The translations under genes were made by a program, and so were the position numbers. Shown piece after piece: positions 23,179-34,828 of a stretch of 64,000 bases of DNA; the stretch's first letter is position 1, and each line of letters starts with the position of its first letter. The DNA comes from JBPCNH01 sp051001455. Its GTDB lineage: Bacteria; Actinomycetota; CADDZG01; WHSQ01. Location: assembly GCA_051001455.1 (NCBI GenBank), contig JBPCNH010000004.1, forward strand, positions 1-64,000, read 5' to 3'. Below the pieces are notes generated by a model that was not told the origin of the DNA, did not search any database, and saw nothing but the letters and a program-made list of their open reading frames with translations.

Positions 23179-24298
23179 CTAGCCTTCTTGCTTGCCGATC
23201 TCAGCCGTTACCTTTCGCTTCAGCTCGGCCTCGATGAGCCGGTCGATATCCCCATCGAGAACCGCCTGGACGTTACCAACCTCCGTTCCCGTCCGATGGT
23301 CTTTCACCATCTGATATGGGTGCATGACATAAGAACGGATCTGTGAGCCGAAGCCGATATCGCTCTTCTCGCCCGCGAGGGCTGCGATCTCGGCCTCGCG
23401 CTCCTCGACGGCTCTTGCCAGCAAACGTGATTTGAGGATCTTCATCGCGACGGCTCGATTCTGCATCTGGGAACGCTCGTTCTGACAGGACACGACCATG
23501 TTCGTCGGAAGATGCGTTATCCGGACCGCCGAATCCGTCACGTTCACATGCTGCCCTCCGGCTCCGGAGGAACGATACGTATCGACCCGGAGGTCGTCCG
23601 GATCGATGTCCACTTCGATGTCATCTTCCACCTGTGGAGTGACATCGACTGATGCGAAGGACGTATGCCTGCGCTTCGCGGTGTCGAAGGGAGAGATCCG
23701 TACCAGGCGGTGAACACCCCTCTCGGCGACGAGCAGACCGTACGCGTGTCTCCCGGTGATGATCGCTGTGGCGCCCTTGATCCCGGCTTCGTCACCTGCG
23801 GATGCCTCCACCAGCTCTGTCTTGAACCCGGACCGTTCGGCCCACCGGAGATACATCCTGAGGAGGATCTCGGCCCAGTCTTGAGAATCGGTTCCGCCCT
23901 CGCCGGCGTGCACCTCGAGGATCGCAGGGTTGTCGTCGAACTCTCCACTCAGGAGCGCCACCACCTCGAGAGACTCGATGTCCCTCTCGAGAGCCACCAC
24001 CTCGCGCTCGGCTTCGCCACCCGTCGTCTGATCGCCCTCGGCCACCGCCAGCTCCCACAGCACACGGGCATCGCTGGCTCGCTGCGAGATCCTGTCGAAA
24101 GTGGTGACGTCTTCGGAGAGACGTGACATCTCACTCATCGCTTGCTGCGCGGAGGATGGGTCGTCCCAAAAACCCGGGTCGGTAGAAGCTGCCTTTAGCT
24201 CGTCGGACCGATGGCGCTTGGAGTCAACGTCAAAGGTACTCCTTGATCTGCGCGAGCTGGCTATCGATGCGCTCGAGACGTGCAGTCAGGTCTTCCAT
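23179..24298 (-). CDS. prfB: Peptide chain release factor 2, programmed +1 frameshift
   Basis: 372 residues when read through a +1 shift. Codons 1 to 22 run from ATG 24298 to CTT 24235-24233 (ending AQIKEYL), then UGA 24232-24230. Skipping T24232 continues as DVDSKRHRSDELKAASTDPG into the body. Domains: RISPFDT tripeptide anticodon for UAA/UGA, and GAGGQHVNVTDSAVRITH with the GGQ catalytic loop. The gene autoregulates: low RF2 slows reading of UGA and favours the shift. The ORF alone from 24138 would lack the N-terminal domain. Confidence 0.96.
24229..24247 (-). promoter_or_regulatory. prfB recoding site
   Basis: On the minus strand: AAGGAG, TAC, CTT TGA C. This is the classical arrangement of an internal Shine-Dalgarno-like sequence 3 nt before the slippery CUU codon and the UGA stop, with C following the stop. 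Confidence 0.93.
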
Positions 24299-24348
24299 GG
24301 CACGTGACCCTATAACCACACGCTCGCATGCCACTTCGTCGGCGACGC

Positions 24349-24600
24349 TCAGAGAATCTCAGCCCTCCGGCCCATGCAACCGCCCGCTGGCGGCATCCAT
24401 GGATCGAGGAAGGGGAACTTGATCAGTCCGGGACCCGTGAAGGGAAGCACTCCACCGAGCACCTCGGCCGCCCGCGCAGCAGGACCGGCTGCTTCGGTTT
24501 CTACTTCGGCAGCGAGGGTGGTCCCCAACACCGAATCGGTGTCATCGGGAGCAGCACCGTCCTCTGCCACCTCGACGTTGCCGAGAGCAGCGCTGAGCAC
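24349..24600 (-). CDS. Weak ORF with LPFTG motif, possibly a remnant
   Basis: 83 residues from GTG, in the 383-bp gap between secA and prfB. The end EVLGGVLPFTGPGLIKF, a moderately hydrophobic stretch and then GRRAEIL resembles a sortase signal, but no N-terminal signal peptide is present and the hydrophobic part is broken by Pro and Asp. The frame is continuous with the secA frame after its TAG. It could be a decayed sortase substrate or chance. Otherwise this gap holds nothing. Confidence 0.25.
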   Translation of the reverse strand: MLSAALGNVEVAEDGAAPDDTDSVLGTTLAAEVETEAAGPAARAAEVLGGVLPFTGPGLIKFPFLDPWMPPAGGCMGRRAEIL

Positions 24601-24681
24601 CTCGTCCGGATTGTCGCAAAGCCGGAGCGACCCTGCCGAGGGAGGACTCCGTCGCGCGGCTACGAAGGGGGGTCGGAGCGC

Positions 24682-27429
<2,748 letters not shown>

Positions 27430-27481
27430 AGCGACCCATTATCCCTCTCATCGAGGGCTAGACCGCCGGAGGCGGGTCGAC

Positions 27482-28171
27482 CTATTTGATGTCGAGGAGT
27501 TTCTCTCGGACGGCGTAGACGACGGCCTCCATCCGGGAATGTAGATGGAGCTTCTCGAGGATGTTCCGAACGTGGTTCTTAACGGTGTTCTCCGAGATGA
27601 ACAGCTCGGAGCCGATATCGCGGTTGTTCATGCCCTTGGCAACCAGCTTGAGCACCTCTAGCTCCCGCTGGGTCAGACGAGGCCCAGGGACCTGGGACCG
27701 CTCGTCGCGACGCTTCACCATGGCGGCGAACTCGTTGAGGAGCTTCGAGGCCATCGAAGGCGAGATCAGGGACTGCCCCGCGTGAACCTGGCGCACGGCG
27801 TTCGCGATCTCCTCGATCGAGATCTCCTTGAGGAGATATCCAGAAGCGCCGGCTTTGATGGCCTCGTAGAGATCCGCTTCTTCCTCAGAGATCGTGAGCA
27901 TGAGGACCTTGGTCGAAGGCAGCACTTCTTTCATCTCGCTCGTGGCCTCGATACCGGAGCGCTTCGGCATGTGAACGTCCATCAGCACCACGTCAGGAGT
28001 CACTCTTTCGGCGCACTCGAGGGCCTCGTGGCCATCGCCCGCTTCACCCACGACCTCGATGTCGGGTTCACCCTCGAGCACCATCTGGAGGCCACGGCGG
28101 AACAAGGCATGGTCATCGACGATCAGAACCTTGATCGCGTCGCCGTCCTTGCTGATCTCGGCCTTAGCCAT
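27482..28171 (-). CDS. NarL/LuxR-family response regulator
   Basis: 229 residues. Receiver domain IKVLIVDDHALFRRGLQMVL with the phospho-Asp in DVVLMDVHMPKRSG and Lys in GYLLKEIS; LuxR helix-turn-helix LTQRELEVLKLVAKGMNNRD and ENTVKNHVRNILEKL. ATG 28171 is chosen over an upstream start that would add 17 residues. No cognate kinase is nearby, so it is orphan. Confidence 0.9.
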   Translation of the reverse strand: MAKAEISKDGDAIKVLIVDDHALFRRGLQMVLEGEPDIEVVGEAGDGHEALECAERVTPDVVLMDVHMPKRSGIEATSEMKEVLPSTKVLMLTISEEEADLYEAIKAGASGYLLKEISIEEIANAVRQVHAGQSLISPSMASKLLNEFAAMVKRRDERSQVPGPRLTQRELEVLKLVAKGMNNRDIGSELFISENTVKNHVRNILEKLHLHSRMEAVVYAVREKLLDIK

Positions 28172-28326
28172 CCTGTGGTGCCCCTCCTCGATCGTTAGTG
28201 GGTCACCCCACAAATGGTGCAAAAAGGTTGCCTCATGAGCAGTCTAGTCCCGCATAACTCCTCTGATGCATAGGCAATACCGCCTAGTCCGAGTCCAACT
28301 GCAAGAGTCTTGCGAGAGGTACCCGA

Positions 28327-28914
28327 TCAGGCCCGGCATGCAACCACGGCCTCGACGTTAGGCGCACCCGCACGAAGAATCTCGCGCCCACACACTGCAG
28401 CCGTGGCACCCGTGGTGTAGAGATCGTCGACAAGCAGTACCGGAACCGACACGGGCCGGGACTCGAACGCCCCCTGAAGGTTCGTCGATCGCTCGGCGCG
28501 CCCCAACTTCGTCTGATCGGTGGTGTCTCCGCGCCGTTCCAACAGGGCGCGGGCCGGCAGACCGATCTGGATCGCTACCCGGCGGGCGATCTCCTCGGCG
28601 TGATCGAATCCGCGGCGCCGCGTCTCGCGGCGCCGTCCGGGGACCCACGTGACCACCTCGGCCAAGGCGCCTGCCCGATGGATCTCTTTCACGCACAGGT
28701 CGGCGAGCGGCCCGGCGTATGGGCGTACGGCCCGAAGCTTCAACCCCAGGACTAGGGAACGAGCCGGGCCCTCATAAGCGCACCCGGCCAGGACGCGATA
28801 GGTCGCGCTGGGCGCGGATATGGATCGAAGCCGGCCCGCGCATCCGTCACACAGCGGACCCACCGCGGACCGGCAACCGGCGCACCGAGGCGCGCCGAGC
28901 AACTCGAGAACCAT
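28327..28914 (-). CDS. comF: ComF-family phosphoribosyltransferase-like protein
   Basis: 195 residues. An N-terminal zinc knuckle (CAGCRS...CDGCA), YEGPARSLVLGLKL, WVPGRRRETRRRGFDHAEEI, and the PRPP loop VLLVDDLYTTGATAAVCG. In naturally competent bacteria ComF helps handle DNA taken up; elsewhere its role is unclear. No other com gene is in the window. Confidence 0.88.
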   Translation of the reverse strand: MVLELLGAPRCAGCRSAVGPLCDGCAGRLRSISAPSATYRVLAGCAYEGPARSLVLGLKLRAVRPYAGPLADLCVKEIHRAGALAEVVTWVPGRRRETRRRGFDHAEEIARRVAIQIGLPARALLERRGDTTDQTKLGRAERSTNLQGAFESRPVSVPVLLVDDLYTTGATAAVCGREILRAGAPNVEAVVACRA

Positions 28915-28948
28915 CCTCCAACCCTAGGAACGCCCTGGGACGAACTTT

Positions 28949-28990
28949 CCGTGTCGGGAAGTAGTTGGTGGGGAGCCCTGATCCGGCACG
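28949..28990 (-). repeat. 42-bp hairpin repeat, copy 2 (after ahcY)
   Basis: CCGTGTCGGGAAGTAG...GGCACG on the plus strand, 34 of 42 identical to copy 1 at 17131. The outer stem is kept through a G-U pair, the inner stem is not. It lies 9 bp past the ahcY stop. Confidence 0.6.
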
Positions 28991-28998
28991 GATCGTGG

Positions 28999-30258
28999 TT
29001 AGGTGCCCTCTTCCCAGGCTTCTAGGTAGTCCTTCTGGTCCTTGGTGAGCTCGTCGATCCGGATGCCCATCGTCTCCAACTTGAGAGCCGCCACGTGCTT
29101 GTCGATATCGACGGGAACCTCATAGACCTTCTTGTCGAGCGACGCGGCGTTCTTCACGAGCCATTCGCACGACAGTGCTTGGTTGGCGAACGACATGTCC
29201 ATCACCGAGGCCGGATGGCCTTCCGCTGCAGCAAGGTTCACGAGCCGGCCTTCCGACAGCACATAGATCTTGCGATCGGAGGAAAGCGAGAATTCTTCGA
29301 CCTCATGCCGGACCTCTCGATGGCCGGACGCGATCTTGCGCAGGCCGGCCAGATCTATCTCGATGTCGAAATGACCTGCATTCGCGAGGATCGCTCCGTC
29401 CTTCATGACTTCGAAATGCTCCGTCCGGATCACGTGCTTGTTACCCGTGACCGTGACGAAGATGTCGCCCTGGGTCGCCGCGTCCATGATCGGCAGAACG
29501 CGGAACCCGTCCATAGCTGCCTCGAGCGCAGCGGTGGGGTCCACCTCCACGACCACCACGTCGGCGCCCATGCCCTTGGCGCGAGTAGAGACGCCGCGAC
29601 CGCACATCCCGTACCCGCACACGACGACCGTGCGTCCCGCGAAGAGCACGTTCGTGGCGCGGATGATCCCGTCGATCGCCGACTGGCCGGTGCCGTAACG
29701 GTTGTCGAACAGGTGCTTGGTATCGGCATTGTTGATGGCAACCACCGGATACCCAAGCACCCCATTGGCTTCCATCGAGCGCAGTCTGATCACGCCCGTA
29801 GTCGTTTCCTCCGTGCCACCGATGATCTCCGCGAGTTGATCCTGCCGCTGCTGATGGAGCATCGTCACGAGATCTCCACCATCGTCCATCGTGATCATCG
29901 GACGGCGATCCAGGGTGGCCTTGATGTGCCCGTAGTACTCGTCGTCCCCTACACCGCGTATCGCATAGGTCGGGATGTCGTACTCATGCACCAGACCGGC
30001 GGCGGTCACATCCTGCGTAGAGAGAGGATTGGAAGCGCACAGCGCCACCTCGGCGCCACCCGCCTTCAACGTGCGCATCAGATTCGCCGTCTCTGTCGTC
30101 ACGTGCAGGCAAGCCGCGATCTTCACTCCGTCGAGAGGACGCTCCTTCTCGAAGCGCTCGCGGATCCTCTGCAGAACCGGCATCTGCCGGTCCGCCCATT
30201 CGATCGCCAGCCGGCCCTTCGGGGCCAGCGCTGCATCCTTTATCTCGCCTTCCGGCAT
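28999..30258 (-). CDS. ahcY: S-adenosylhomocysteine hydrolase
   Basis: 419 residues, NAD-dependent. It splits SAH to adenosine and homocysteine after SAM-dependent methylations. Motifs: EWADRQMPVLQRIRERFEKE, NPLSTQDVTAAGLVHE, DDGGDLVTMLHQQRQD, VVVCGYGMCGRGVSTRAKGM (NAD site) and AEGHPASVMDMSFANQALS. It lies 11 bp after the isomerase gene, in the same operon. Homocysteine feeds the CBS and cystathionine-lyase-type genes at 38-40 kb. Confidence 0.96.
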   Translation of the reverse strand: MPEGEIKDAALAPKGRLAIEWADRQMPVLQRIRERFEKERPLDGVKIAACLHVTTETANLMRTLKAGGAEVALCASNPLSTQDVTAAGLVHEYDIPTYAIRGVGDDEYYGHIKATLDRRPMITMDDGGDLVTMLHQQRQDQLAEIIGGTEETTTGVIRLRSMEANGVLGYPVVAINNADTKHLFDNRYGTGQSAIDGIIRATNVLFAGRTVVVCGYGMCGRGVSTRAKGMGADVVVVEVDPTAALEAAMDGFRVLPIMDAATQGDIFVTVTGNKHVIRTEHFEVMKDGAILANAGHFDIEIDLAGLRKIASGHREVRHEVEEFSLSSDRKIYVLSEGRLVNLAAAEGHPASVMDMSFANQALSCEWLVKNAASLDKKVYEVPVDIDKHVAALKLETMGIRIDELTKDQKDYLEAWEEGT

Positions 30259-30268
30259 GATGGCGCTC

Positions 30269-31348
30269 CTATCTCTGTGCTAGTTCGCTCTTCAAAGATT
30301 CGATGATCTCGACCGGCCCGGGATCGACACCCCGCGCCAAACCGATGTAGATGGACGCTAGTTGAGTGACGAACACGAGAGACAACAGTCTCGCCAGCGG
30401 CGAGGTTCCCTCGGAATGCAGCTCGATCACCTCGGCGGCATCGTCCTCGATCAGGCGCCGCGTGATCTCGAAGCGTAACGAGATCCTTGGGTGTTCATCC
30501 TCGTCACGCAAAAGCACCACGACAAAACGATCCCTCGATAGATCGGTCATGCCCGTCCAACCCACGATCTCGTTGTGGTTGAGCTCGGGGAAATAGTTCC
30601 AGAAGGCTGGCACCTTTCCGTACTCGTTGATGTCACATTTGAACCGCATCGCCGCGGTTTGAGTGATGCCGTGCGACCCGTACACAATCGGAACGCGCCC
30701 ATAGCACCGGTTCGCGAGATCTTTGGCCGGGTTATCTCCAGCGGGTTGCGAGCGATGACAACGCTCTGCCAGGTTTGCCAGAACGTCGACGGCTTCTTTG
30801 ACTTCGTCGGCCCCGCCGGACAACAGTCCCATCTTCTCGAGCACGGCCAAGATCGGCAGGGTGAGATATCCGAGCGAGGCACGGGGTTGCAGACCCGGTG
30901 GGATGGCGATGTGTGCAACTCCAAAACGGAGGGCCATCTCGGCCAGAGGGCCCCCGGACGAGATCACGACTAGACGGGCTCCCTTGTTGTGAGCCTGTTC
31001 CAGGGCCGTCACCGTCTCCTCGGTACTGCCCGAGTAAGAGACGGCGAACACCAGAGTGTTGCGGCCCACCCATTCCGGAAGGGGGCCGTAGCTCTTGAGG
31101 ACGCGGAAGGGCACGATGAACCTGGGTTCGGTGACGGCACCGACGACGTCGCCCGAGACGCCGGACCCGCCCATCCCAAGAACGACCACCGAATCCACAC
31201 CCTCGGCAGAAGGAAGCGAGGTCGCCGACATGCCGATCTCCCACGCGGCGGCGCACTGATCGGAGAAGCCTTCGACCGCCCCCAAAACGTCCTCCGAATC
31301 GATCTTCGCCAGAGCAGCTAGATCGTCTAGGTCAACGCGCTCGCTCAC
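30269..31348 (-). CDS. Bifunctional phosphoglucose/phosphomannose isomerase (SIS family)
   Basis: 359 residues from GTG, which overlaps the trm112-like gene stop as GTGA. SIS domain: VVLGMGGSGVSGDVVGAV, VFAVSYSGSTEETVTALEQA, LNHNEIVGW near the catalytic Glu/His region. The family interconverts fructose-6-P with glucose-6-P or mannose-6-P. Position beside manB matches the mycobacterial manB neighbourhood and supports mannose metabolism. Confidence 0.87.
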   Translation of the reverse strand: MSERVDLDDLAALAKIDSEDVLGAVEGFSDQCAAAWEIGMSATSLPSAEGVDSVVVLGMGGSGVSGDVVGAVTEPRFIVPFRVLKSYGPLPEWVGRNTLVFAVSYSGSTEETVTALEQAHNKGARLVVISSGGPLAEMALRFGVAHIAIPPGLQPRASLGYLTLPILAVLEKMGLLSGGADEVKEAVDVLANLAERCHRSQPAGDNPAKDLANRCYGRVPIVYGSHGITQTAAMRFKCDINEYGKVPAFWNYFPELNHNEIVGWTGMTDLSRDRFVVVLLRDEDEHPRISLRFEITRRLIEDDAAEVIELHSEGTSPLARLLSLVFVTQLASIYIGLARGVDPGPVEIIESLKSELAQR

Positions 31349-31524
31349 TCCGGTCGCTCCGCTTCGTCTATCAACATGACAGGGATGTCGTCGCGCACGG
31401 GGTACCGGTAACGGCACTCACCGCGGCACACGATGATGGATTCGTCGGGGAGATACTCGACGTGTCCGTGGCAATTCGGACAGGCCAATATCTCGAGCAA
31501 TCTTTGATCGACCGCCAAGATCAA
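31345..31524 (-). CDS. Trm112-family zinc-ribbon protein
   Basis: About 59 residues and not picked up by length-based calling. ILAVDQRLLEILACPNCHGH then YLPDESIIVCRGECRYRYPV and DDIPVMLIDEAERPE match Trm112-like proteins, which activate methyltransferases in eukaryotes; in bacteria their role is unclear. TTG 31524 overlaps the manB stop as TTGA; TTG 31518 is an alternative. The stop overlaps the isomerase start as GTGA. Confidence 0.8.
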   Translation of the reverse strand: MILAVDQRLLEILACPNCHGHVEYLPDESIIVCRGECRYRYPVRDDIPVMLIDEAERPE

Positions 31525-32873
31525 TCCCCTCCCTCAGCGCGGATCAGGCGCAGCGTCTCCTCGAGCTTCTCTTCCATCAGAGCGGATGTTCGAGCTTCGA
31601 GGTTAAGGCGAAGCAAGGGTTCGGTGTTCGAAGCCCGGCAATTGAACCACCAATCCTCGTACTCGACCGTGAGGCCATCGGTGCGATCTTGCTTCCCATC
31701 CGAATACCGGTCGGCAAGTTGTTCGATCGTCCCTTGCTGATCGTGCACCTCGGAGTTCACTTCTCCAGAGGCCGCATAACGGTCGTAGTCGCTGAGCATC
31801 TCGGACAGAGGCGCCCCGTGCTCGCACATCGCTTCGAGGGTGAATAAGGCGGCGATCATCCCGGAGTCGGCCCGGAAGTTGTCCCTGAAGTAGTAGTGAC
31901 CGGAATGCTCGCCGCCGAAGATGGCCCCGGTCTCGGCCATAATCTCTTTGATGAAGGAATGGCCGACGCGCGTCCGCACGGCTTTCCCGCCGTTCTCCTC
32001 GATAATCTCGGGCACGCTCCAAGAACAGATGAGGTTGTACAGGATCGTCTCTCCGGGATGCTTCCGCAGGATGCGCTCGGCCACGAGCGCCGTCGTAGCC
32101 GACCCAGATACGAGATTGGTCTTCTCGTCGACCAGGAATATCCGGTCGGCATCCCCGTCGAACGCTATGCCCACATCGCAACCGTTGGCGATGACCGCGT
32201 CTTGGAGGTCGGCGAGGTTGGCCGGTTCGATCGGGTTCGCGGGATGGTTCGGAAAGGTCCCATCGAGCTCGAAGAAAAGAGGGATCACCTCGAACGGCAG
32301 TCCATCGAAAACGAGCGGCACCGTCTTGCCGGCCATCCCGTTGCCGGCATCGATAGCAACCTTGAGGGGCCGGAGGACATCAAGGTCAACGAACGACCGG
32401 CAATGCGCTGCGTAATCGGCGAGCACGTCGGCCGACTCGACCTCGCCGGACCCGCGCGCACCGGCTGCCTCGTCGGAGGCGGCGAGTTCCCTGATCTCGG
32501 TCAGTCCGGAGTCCCCCGCGATCGGAGCTGCCTTGGCTCTGCAGAGCTTCAAACCGTTGTAGCGGGCCGGGTTGTGAGATGCCGTGAACATGGCGCCCGG
32601 CACCTCGAGCCGGCCCGAAGCGAAATACAAGGCGTCGGTCGAGACCTCTCCGACGTCTATTACCCGGGCGCCCGCCGCCGTCGCCCCTACGGCGAATGCC
32701 GCACAGAGATCGGGCGATGAAACCCGCATATCCCTGCCCATCACGAGCTTCGGAACGTCCGTGAAAGTGGCGAAGGCCCAGCCGATCCTGCGGGCGGCGT
32801 CCTCATCAAGCTCGGCGGGATACACGCCGCGGACGTCGTACGCCTTGAAGATATCTGTCAGTTTGGGCTCCAC
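31521..32873 (-). CDS. manB: Phosphomannomutase/phosphoglucomutase
   Basis: 450 residues. IFKAYDVRGVYPAELDEDAA, active-site GAMFTASHNPARYNG with the phosphoserine, metal loop GIAFDGDADRIFLVD, sugar loop GGEHSGHYYF and phosphate loop CRASNTEPLLRLNLEA. It converts mannose-6-P to mannose-1-P for GDP-mannose. It is the first gene of a manB-trm112-isomerase-ahcY operon. Confidence 0.94.
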   Translation of the reverse strand: MEPKLTDIFKAYDVRGVYPAELDEDAARRIGWAFATFTDVPKLVMGRDMRVSSPDLCAAFAVGATAAGARVIDVGEVSTDALYFASGRLEVPGAMFTASHNPARYNGLKLCRAKAAPIAGDSGLTEIRELAASDEAAGARGSGEVESADVLADYAAHCRSFVDLDVLRPLKVAIDAGNGMAGKTVPLVFDGLPFEVIPLFFELDGTFPNHPANPIEPANLADLQDAVIANGCDVGIAFDGDADRIFLVDEKTNLVSGSATTALVAERILRKHPGETILYNLICSWSVPEIIEENGGKAVRTRVGHSFIKEIMAETGAIFGGEHSGHYYFRDNFRADSGMIAALFTLEAMCEHGAPLSEMLSDYDRYAASGEVNSEVHDQQGTIEQLADRYSDGKQDRTDGLTVEYEDWWFNCRASNTEPLLRLNLEARTSALMEEKLEETLRLIRAEGGD

Positions 32874-32923
32874 TCACGGCATCCTAAAGGCCGCGGCGTA
32901 GCCCTAGGGCGGGAAAAAAGGCG

Positions 32924-32952
32924 TTGACTCCGACAAGGATGCCCCTCACCAT
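32924..32952 (+). promoter_or_regulatory. Candidate whiB promoter
   Basis: TTGACT (32924-32929), 17 bp, CACCAT (32947-32952). Seven bases later is the GTG start at 32959, so the message would be leaderless. The -35 is strong, the -10 weak. Confidence 0.4.
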
Positions 32953-32958
32953 CAATGA

Positions 32959-33249
32959 GTGATCGAAAACACCTTCGAGACAGCCGAGGTGACCTGGCGA
33001 GAGGACGCGGCTTGTCTCACCCATCCCGGCATCGTTTTCTTCGGGGTCGAAGACCTCGAATCTCCAGCCGAGAAGCGATCACGTGAGGATCGCGCCAAAG
33101 ACGTATGTTCGGGCTGCGCCGTGAAGCGGGAATGTCTCGAATACGCTCTTGCCGCTCGCGAGCCCTACGGGATCTGGGGTGGTCTCACGGAACTAGAGCG
33201 GAAGGCCGCCCTGCGCGCCCGCGCCAACCGCCAGCCGGCGAAGATCTGA
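32959..33249 (+). CDS. WhiB-family iron-sulfur transcriptional regulator
   Basis: 96 residues. Four cysteines (DAACLTHP, DVCSGCAVKRECLEYAL) for a [4Fe-4S] cluster, then GIWGGLTELERKAALRARAN, the beta-turn and basic DNA-binding region. WhiB proteins are restricted to Actinomycetota and their phages. The location by manB is like WhiB2 of mycobacteria, which controls septation; that identity is inferred. Confidence 0.93.
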   Translation: MIENTFETAEVTWREDAACLTHPGIVFFGVEDLESPAEKRSREDRAKDVCSGCAVKRECLEYALAAREPYGIWGGLTELERKAALRARANRQPAKI

Positions 33250-33272
33250 TCCCGGAGCACTAAGCTCCACGG

Positions 33273-33968
33273 GTGCCCGACACCCGGCCCGGTCTTGCAA
33301 GAGCGACGCGGCGCGCGCTCACGCGCACCCGCTCCAGAGGCCCTCGCGAAGTCACCGAATTGCTCACGGCGCGCCTGCGCGAGAACTGGTCGTCCAGGCA
33401 AAGATTGTTCCTCTACGTCCGGGAGGCCGGCCCACTGGAGCGGCCGGGCGAAGGTCTCTACTTCCGGCAGGCCGGTCCTGAAGACGGATCCAGATACGCC
33501 CGCGACATCGGAACGGATTCGGCAGCGAGATTCGCCTCCCGGTTGAGCGAGGACGTCATGTGCTTCGTTGTGGAAGACGGCGGCCGTCTCCTCCACGCCA
33601 GCTGGGTCACGACGTCGGCTGCGTGGACGCGGGAGATCCGGGGATATCTATCGCCTCCCCCGGGCGACGCCTACGTATACGAATCCTTTACCCGAGCCGA
33701 TGCGCGAGGGCGCGGGATCTACCCTTTTGCCCTCGCCGGTATCGTCAGTCACCTGGGGAGATCCGGCGTCCGTCGGGTGTGGGTCGGCGTCGAAGAGAGC
33801 AACGCGCCGTCGACCCGAGCGATCGAGAAAGCAGGATTCGTACGCTCCTTCGAGCTGGCTTACGCAAGGAACAAGGGCCGCTTCCGCATGGACGTGACGT
33901 CACTGGACGACTCCACCAACGCCTACGAATTCCTCCGGTTGCAGAAAGACAGCACCACCGGCTACTAG
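33273..33968 (+). CDS. GNAT-family acetyltransferase
   Basis: 231 residues. The acetyl-CoA core reads YVYESFTRADARGRGIYPFA with Gly-rich motif A, then VEESNAPSTRAIEKAGFVRS (motif B). N-terminal half has no domain I recognise. Substrate unknown. It is 23 bp after whiB, so probably cotranscribed. Confidence 0.78.
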   Translation: MPDTRPGLARATRRALTRTRSRGPREVTELLTARLRENWSSRQRLFLYVREAGPLERPGEGLYFRQAGPEDGSRYARDIGTDSAARFASRLSEDVMCFVVEDGGRLLHASWVTTSAAWTREIRGYLSPPPGDAYVYESFTRADARGRGIYPFALAGIVSHLGRSGVRRVWVGVEESNAPSTRAIEKAGFVRSFELAYARNKGRFRMDVTSLDDSTNAYEFLRLQKDSTTGY

Positions 33969-34016
33969 CGCGGGTGCTCGCCGCGAGCCATACTGTTCAT
34001 ATTGATTGCTGGGCTT

Positions 34017-34141
34017 GCGGGTACTCGCAGCAGAGCCAGTGCCCTTCGGCTGGGCTAACGTCCGGTCCTTGGGCGCCGTTGGGGCACGACCCCCTCAACT
34101 GGCACCTGTTGCCTCAACGAGGGTTAGCTGTGGGTACCCGC
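34017..34141. ncRNA. Candidate structured RNA, strand and family unknown
   Basis: This stretch between convergent genes contains nested long-range pairs: GCGGGTAC (34017-34024) with GTACCCGC (34134-34141), GCTAAC (34054-34059) with GTTAGC (34123-34128), and a hairpin GTTGGGG-CACGAC-CCCTCAAC (34078-34099, one bulge). I did not recognise a known RNA: no SRP, 6S, RNase P or riboswitch core is evident. It may also be a 3' untranslated structure. No protein reading looks credible. Confidence 0.35.
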
Positions 34142-34162
34142 ACCTCCACCGCTGAGCGAAGA

Positions 34163-34182
34163 AAGGCCCCCTCGGGGGCCTT
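34163..34182. terminator. 9-bp hairpin terminator, probably bidirectional
   Basis: AAGGCCCCC-TC-GGGGGCCTT. The minus strand continues TTTCTTC, so it fits the small zinc-protein gene ending at 34187; on the plus strand only TT follows. Confidence 0.65.
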
Positions 34183-34186
34183 CTGC

Positions 34187-34372
34187 CTATGAGGACTTGG
34201 TGTCGCGTTGCGAGGTGAGGGAGAGAACCTCATCCAAGGCGATCACGTCTCCGCCCCGCTCCCACCACTTCGACTCACACAAGCGGCACGAATAGAAGAT
34301 CAGGTTGTCGTCCCCGGAGAGATTGATCGTGATCTCCGTGCATCCTTCCTTCTCACAGCTAGGACAGCGCAA
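34187..34372 (-). CDS. Small zinc-ribbon protein
   Basis: About 61 residues: LRCPSCEKEGCTEITINLSG, LIFYSCRLCESKWWERGGDV. Two CxxC pairs form a zinc ribbon. Start TTG 34372 has GGAGG four to five bases upstream. Similar short proteins are widespread in Actinomycetota; function unknown. Confidence 0.75.
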   Translation of the reverse strand: MRCPSCEKEGCTEITINLSGDDNLIFYSCRLCESKWWERGGDVIALDEVLSLTSQRDTKSS

Positions 34373-34524
34373 GGTTCCTCCCAAGAGCCTCGATCACCCC
34401 GGACCACGTCCCTAATGATGCCCTTTTCGCGCTCGATTAGGCATAGCCCAAACGAACCATTTCCGTGGCGATCCCGCAACTAGACATCGAAGAGCCTCGC
34501 CTACGGCCCTTCAGTCTGGGTTCG

Positions 34525-34734
34525 CTACTGCATCAGTTTCTTTACATCCTCGGGAAGCTCGCGGCCGATATACCGGGATTTCAAGCGGTTGTTCTCGCGG
34601 AAATAGGCATACCAATAGGGCCCGTGAGGGCAGGACCTGCAATTCGGCTTTCCGCACTTGACGCTTTCGAGACGGTAGGTGACTTCCGGATCACCTTCCT
34701 GGGAACCAGCGCCTTCGGAATCGCCCATCGTCAT
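34525..34734 (-). CDS. DUF6788-type small protein
   Basis: 69 residues from ATG 34734, which has GAGGG six bases upstream; a longer frame to 34824 is possible. The core YRLESVKCGKPNCRSCPHGP followed by YWYAYFRENNRLKSRYIGRE is characteristic. The Cys and His are likely metal ligands. Function unknown. Confidence 0.68.
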   Translation of the reverse strand: MTMGDSEGAGSQEGDPEVTYRLESVKCGKPNCRSCPHGPYWYAYFRENNRLKSRYIGRELPEDVKKLMQ

Positions 34735-34828
34735 CAAGAGCCCTCGCACGAAGATCAGCACCCGCCGCAGACCGTGACGGTCGAGGCGCCTCAACTCGCT
34801 GAAGAGGCTCTTCTCCGTGGACAAAGTC

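Noticed and set aside
30259..30268. Riboswitch upstream of ahcY
   Set aside because: ahcY starts 10 bp after the preceding gene, which leaves no room for an aptamer.
29095..30306. 403-codon open frame antisense to ahcY
   Set aside because: AhcY motifs are unambiguous on the other strand; the antisense product resembles nothing.
34017..34141. tRNA-Sec as the identity of the structured RNA
   Set aside because: No T arm of the GGTTCGA type, no acceptor stem of tRNA form, and no TCA anticodon in a proper loop.
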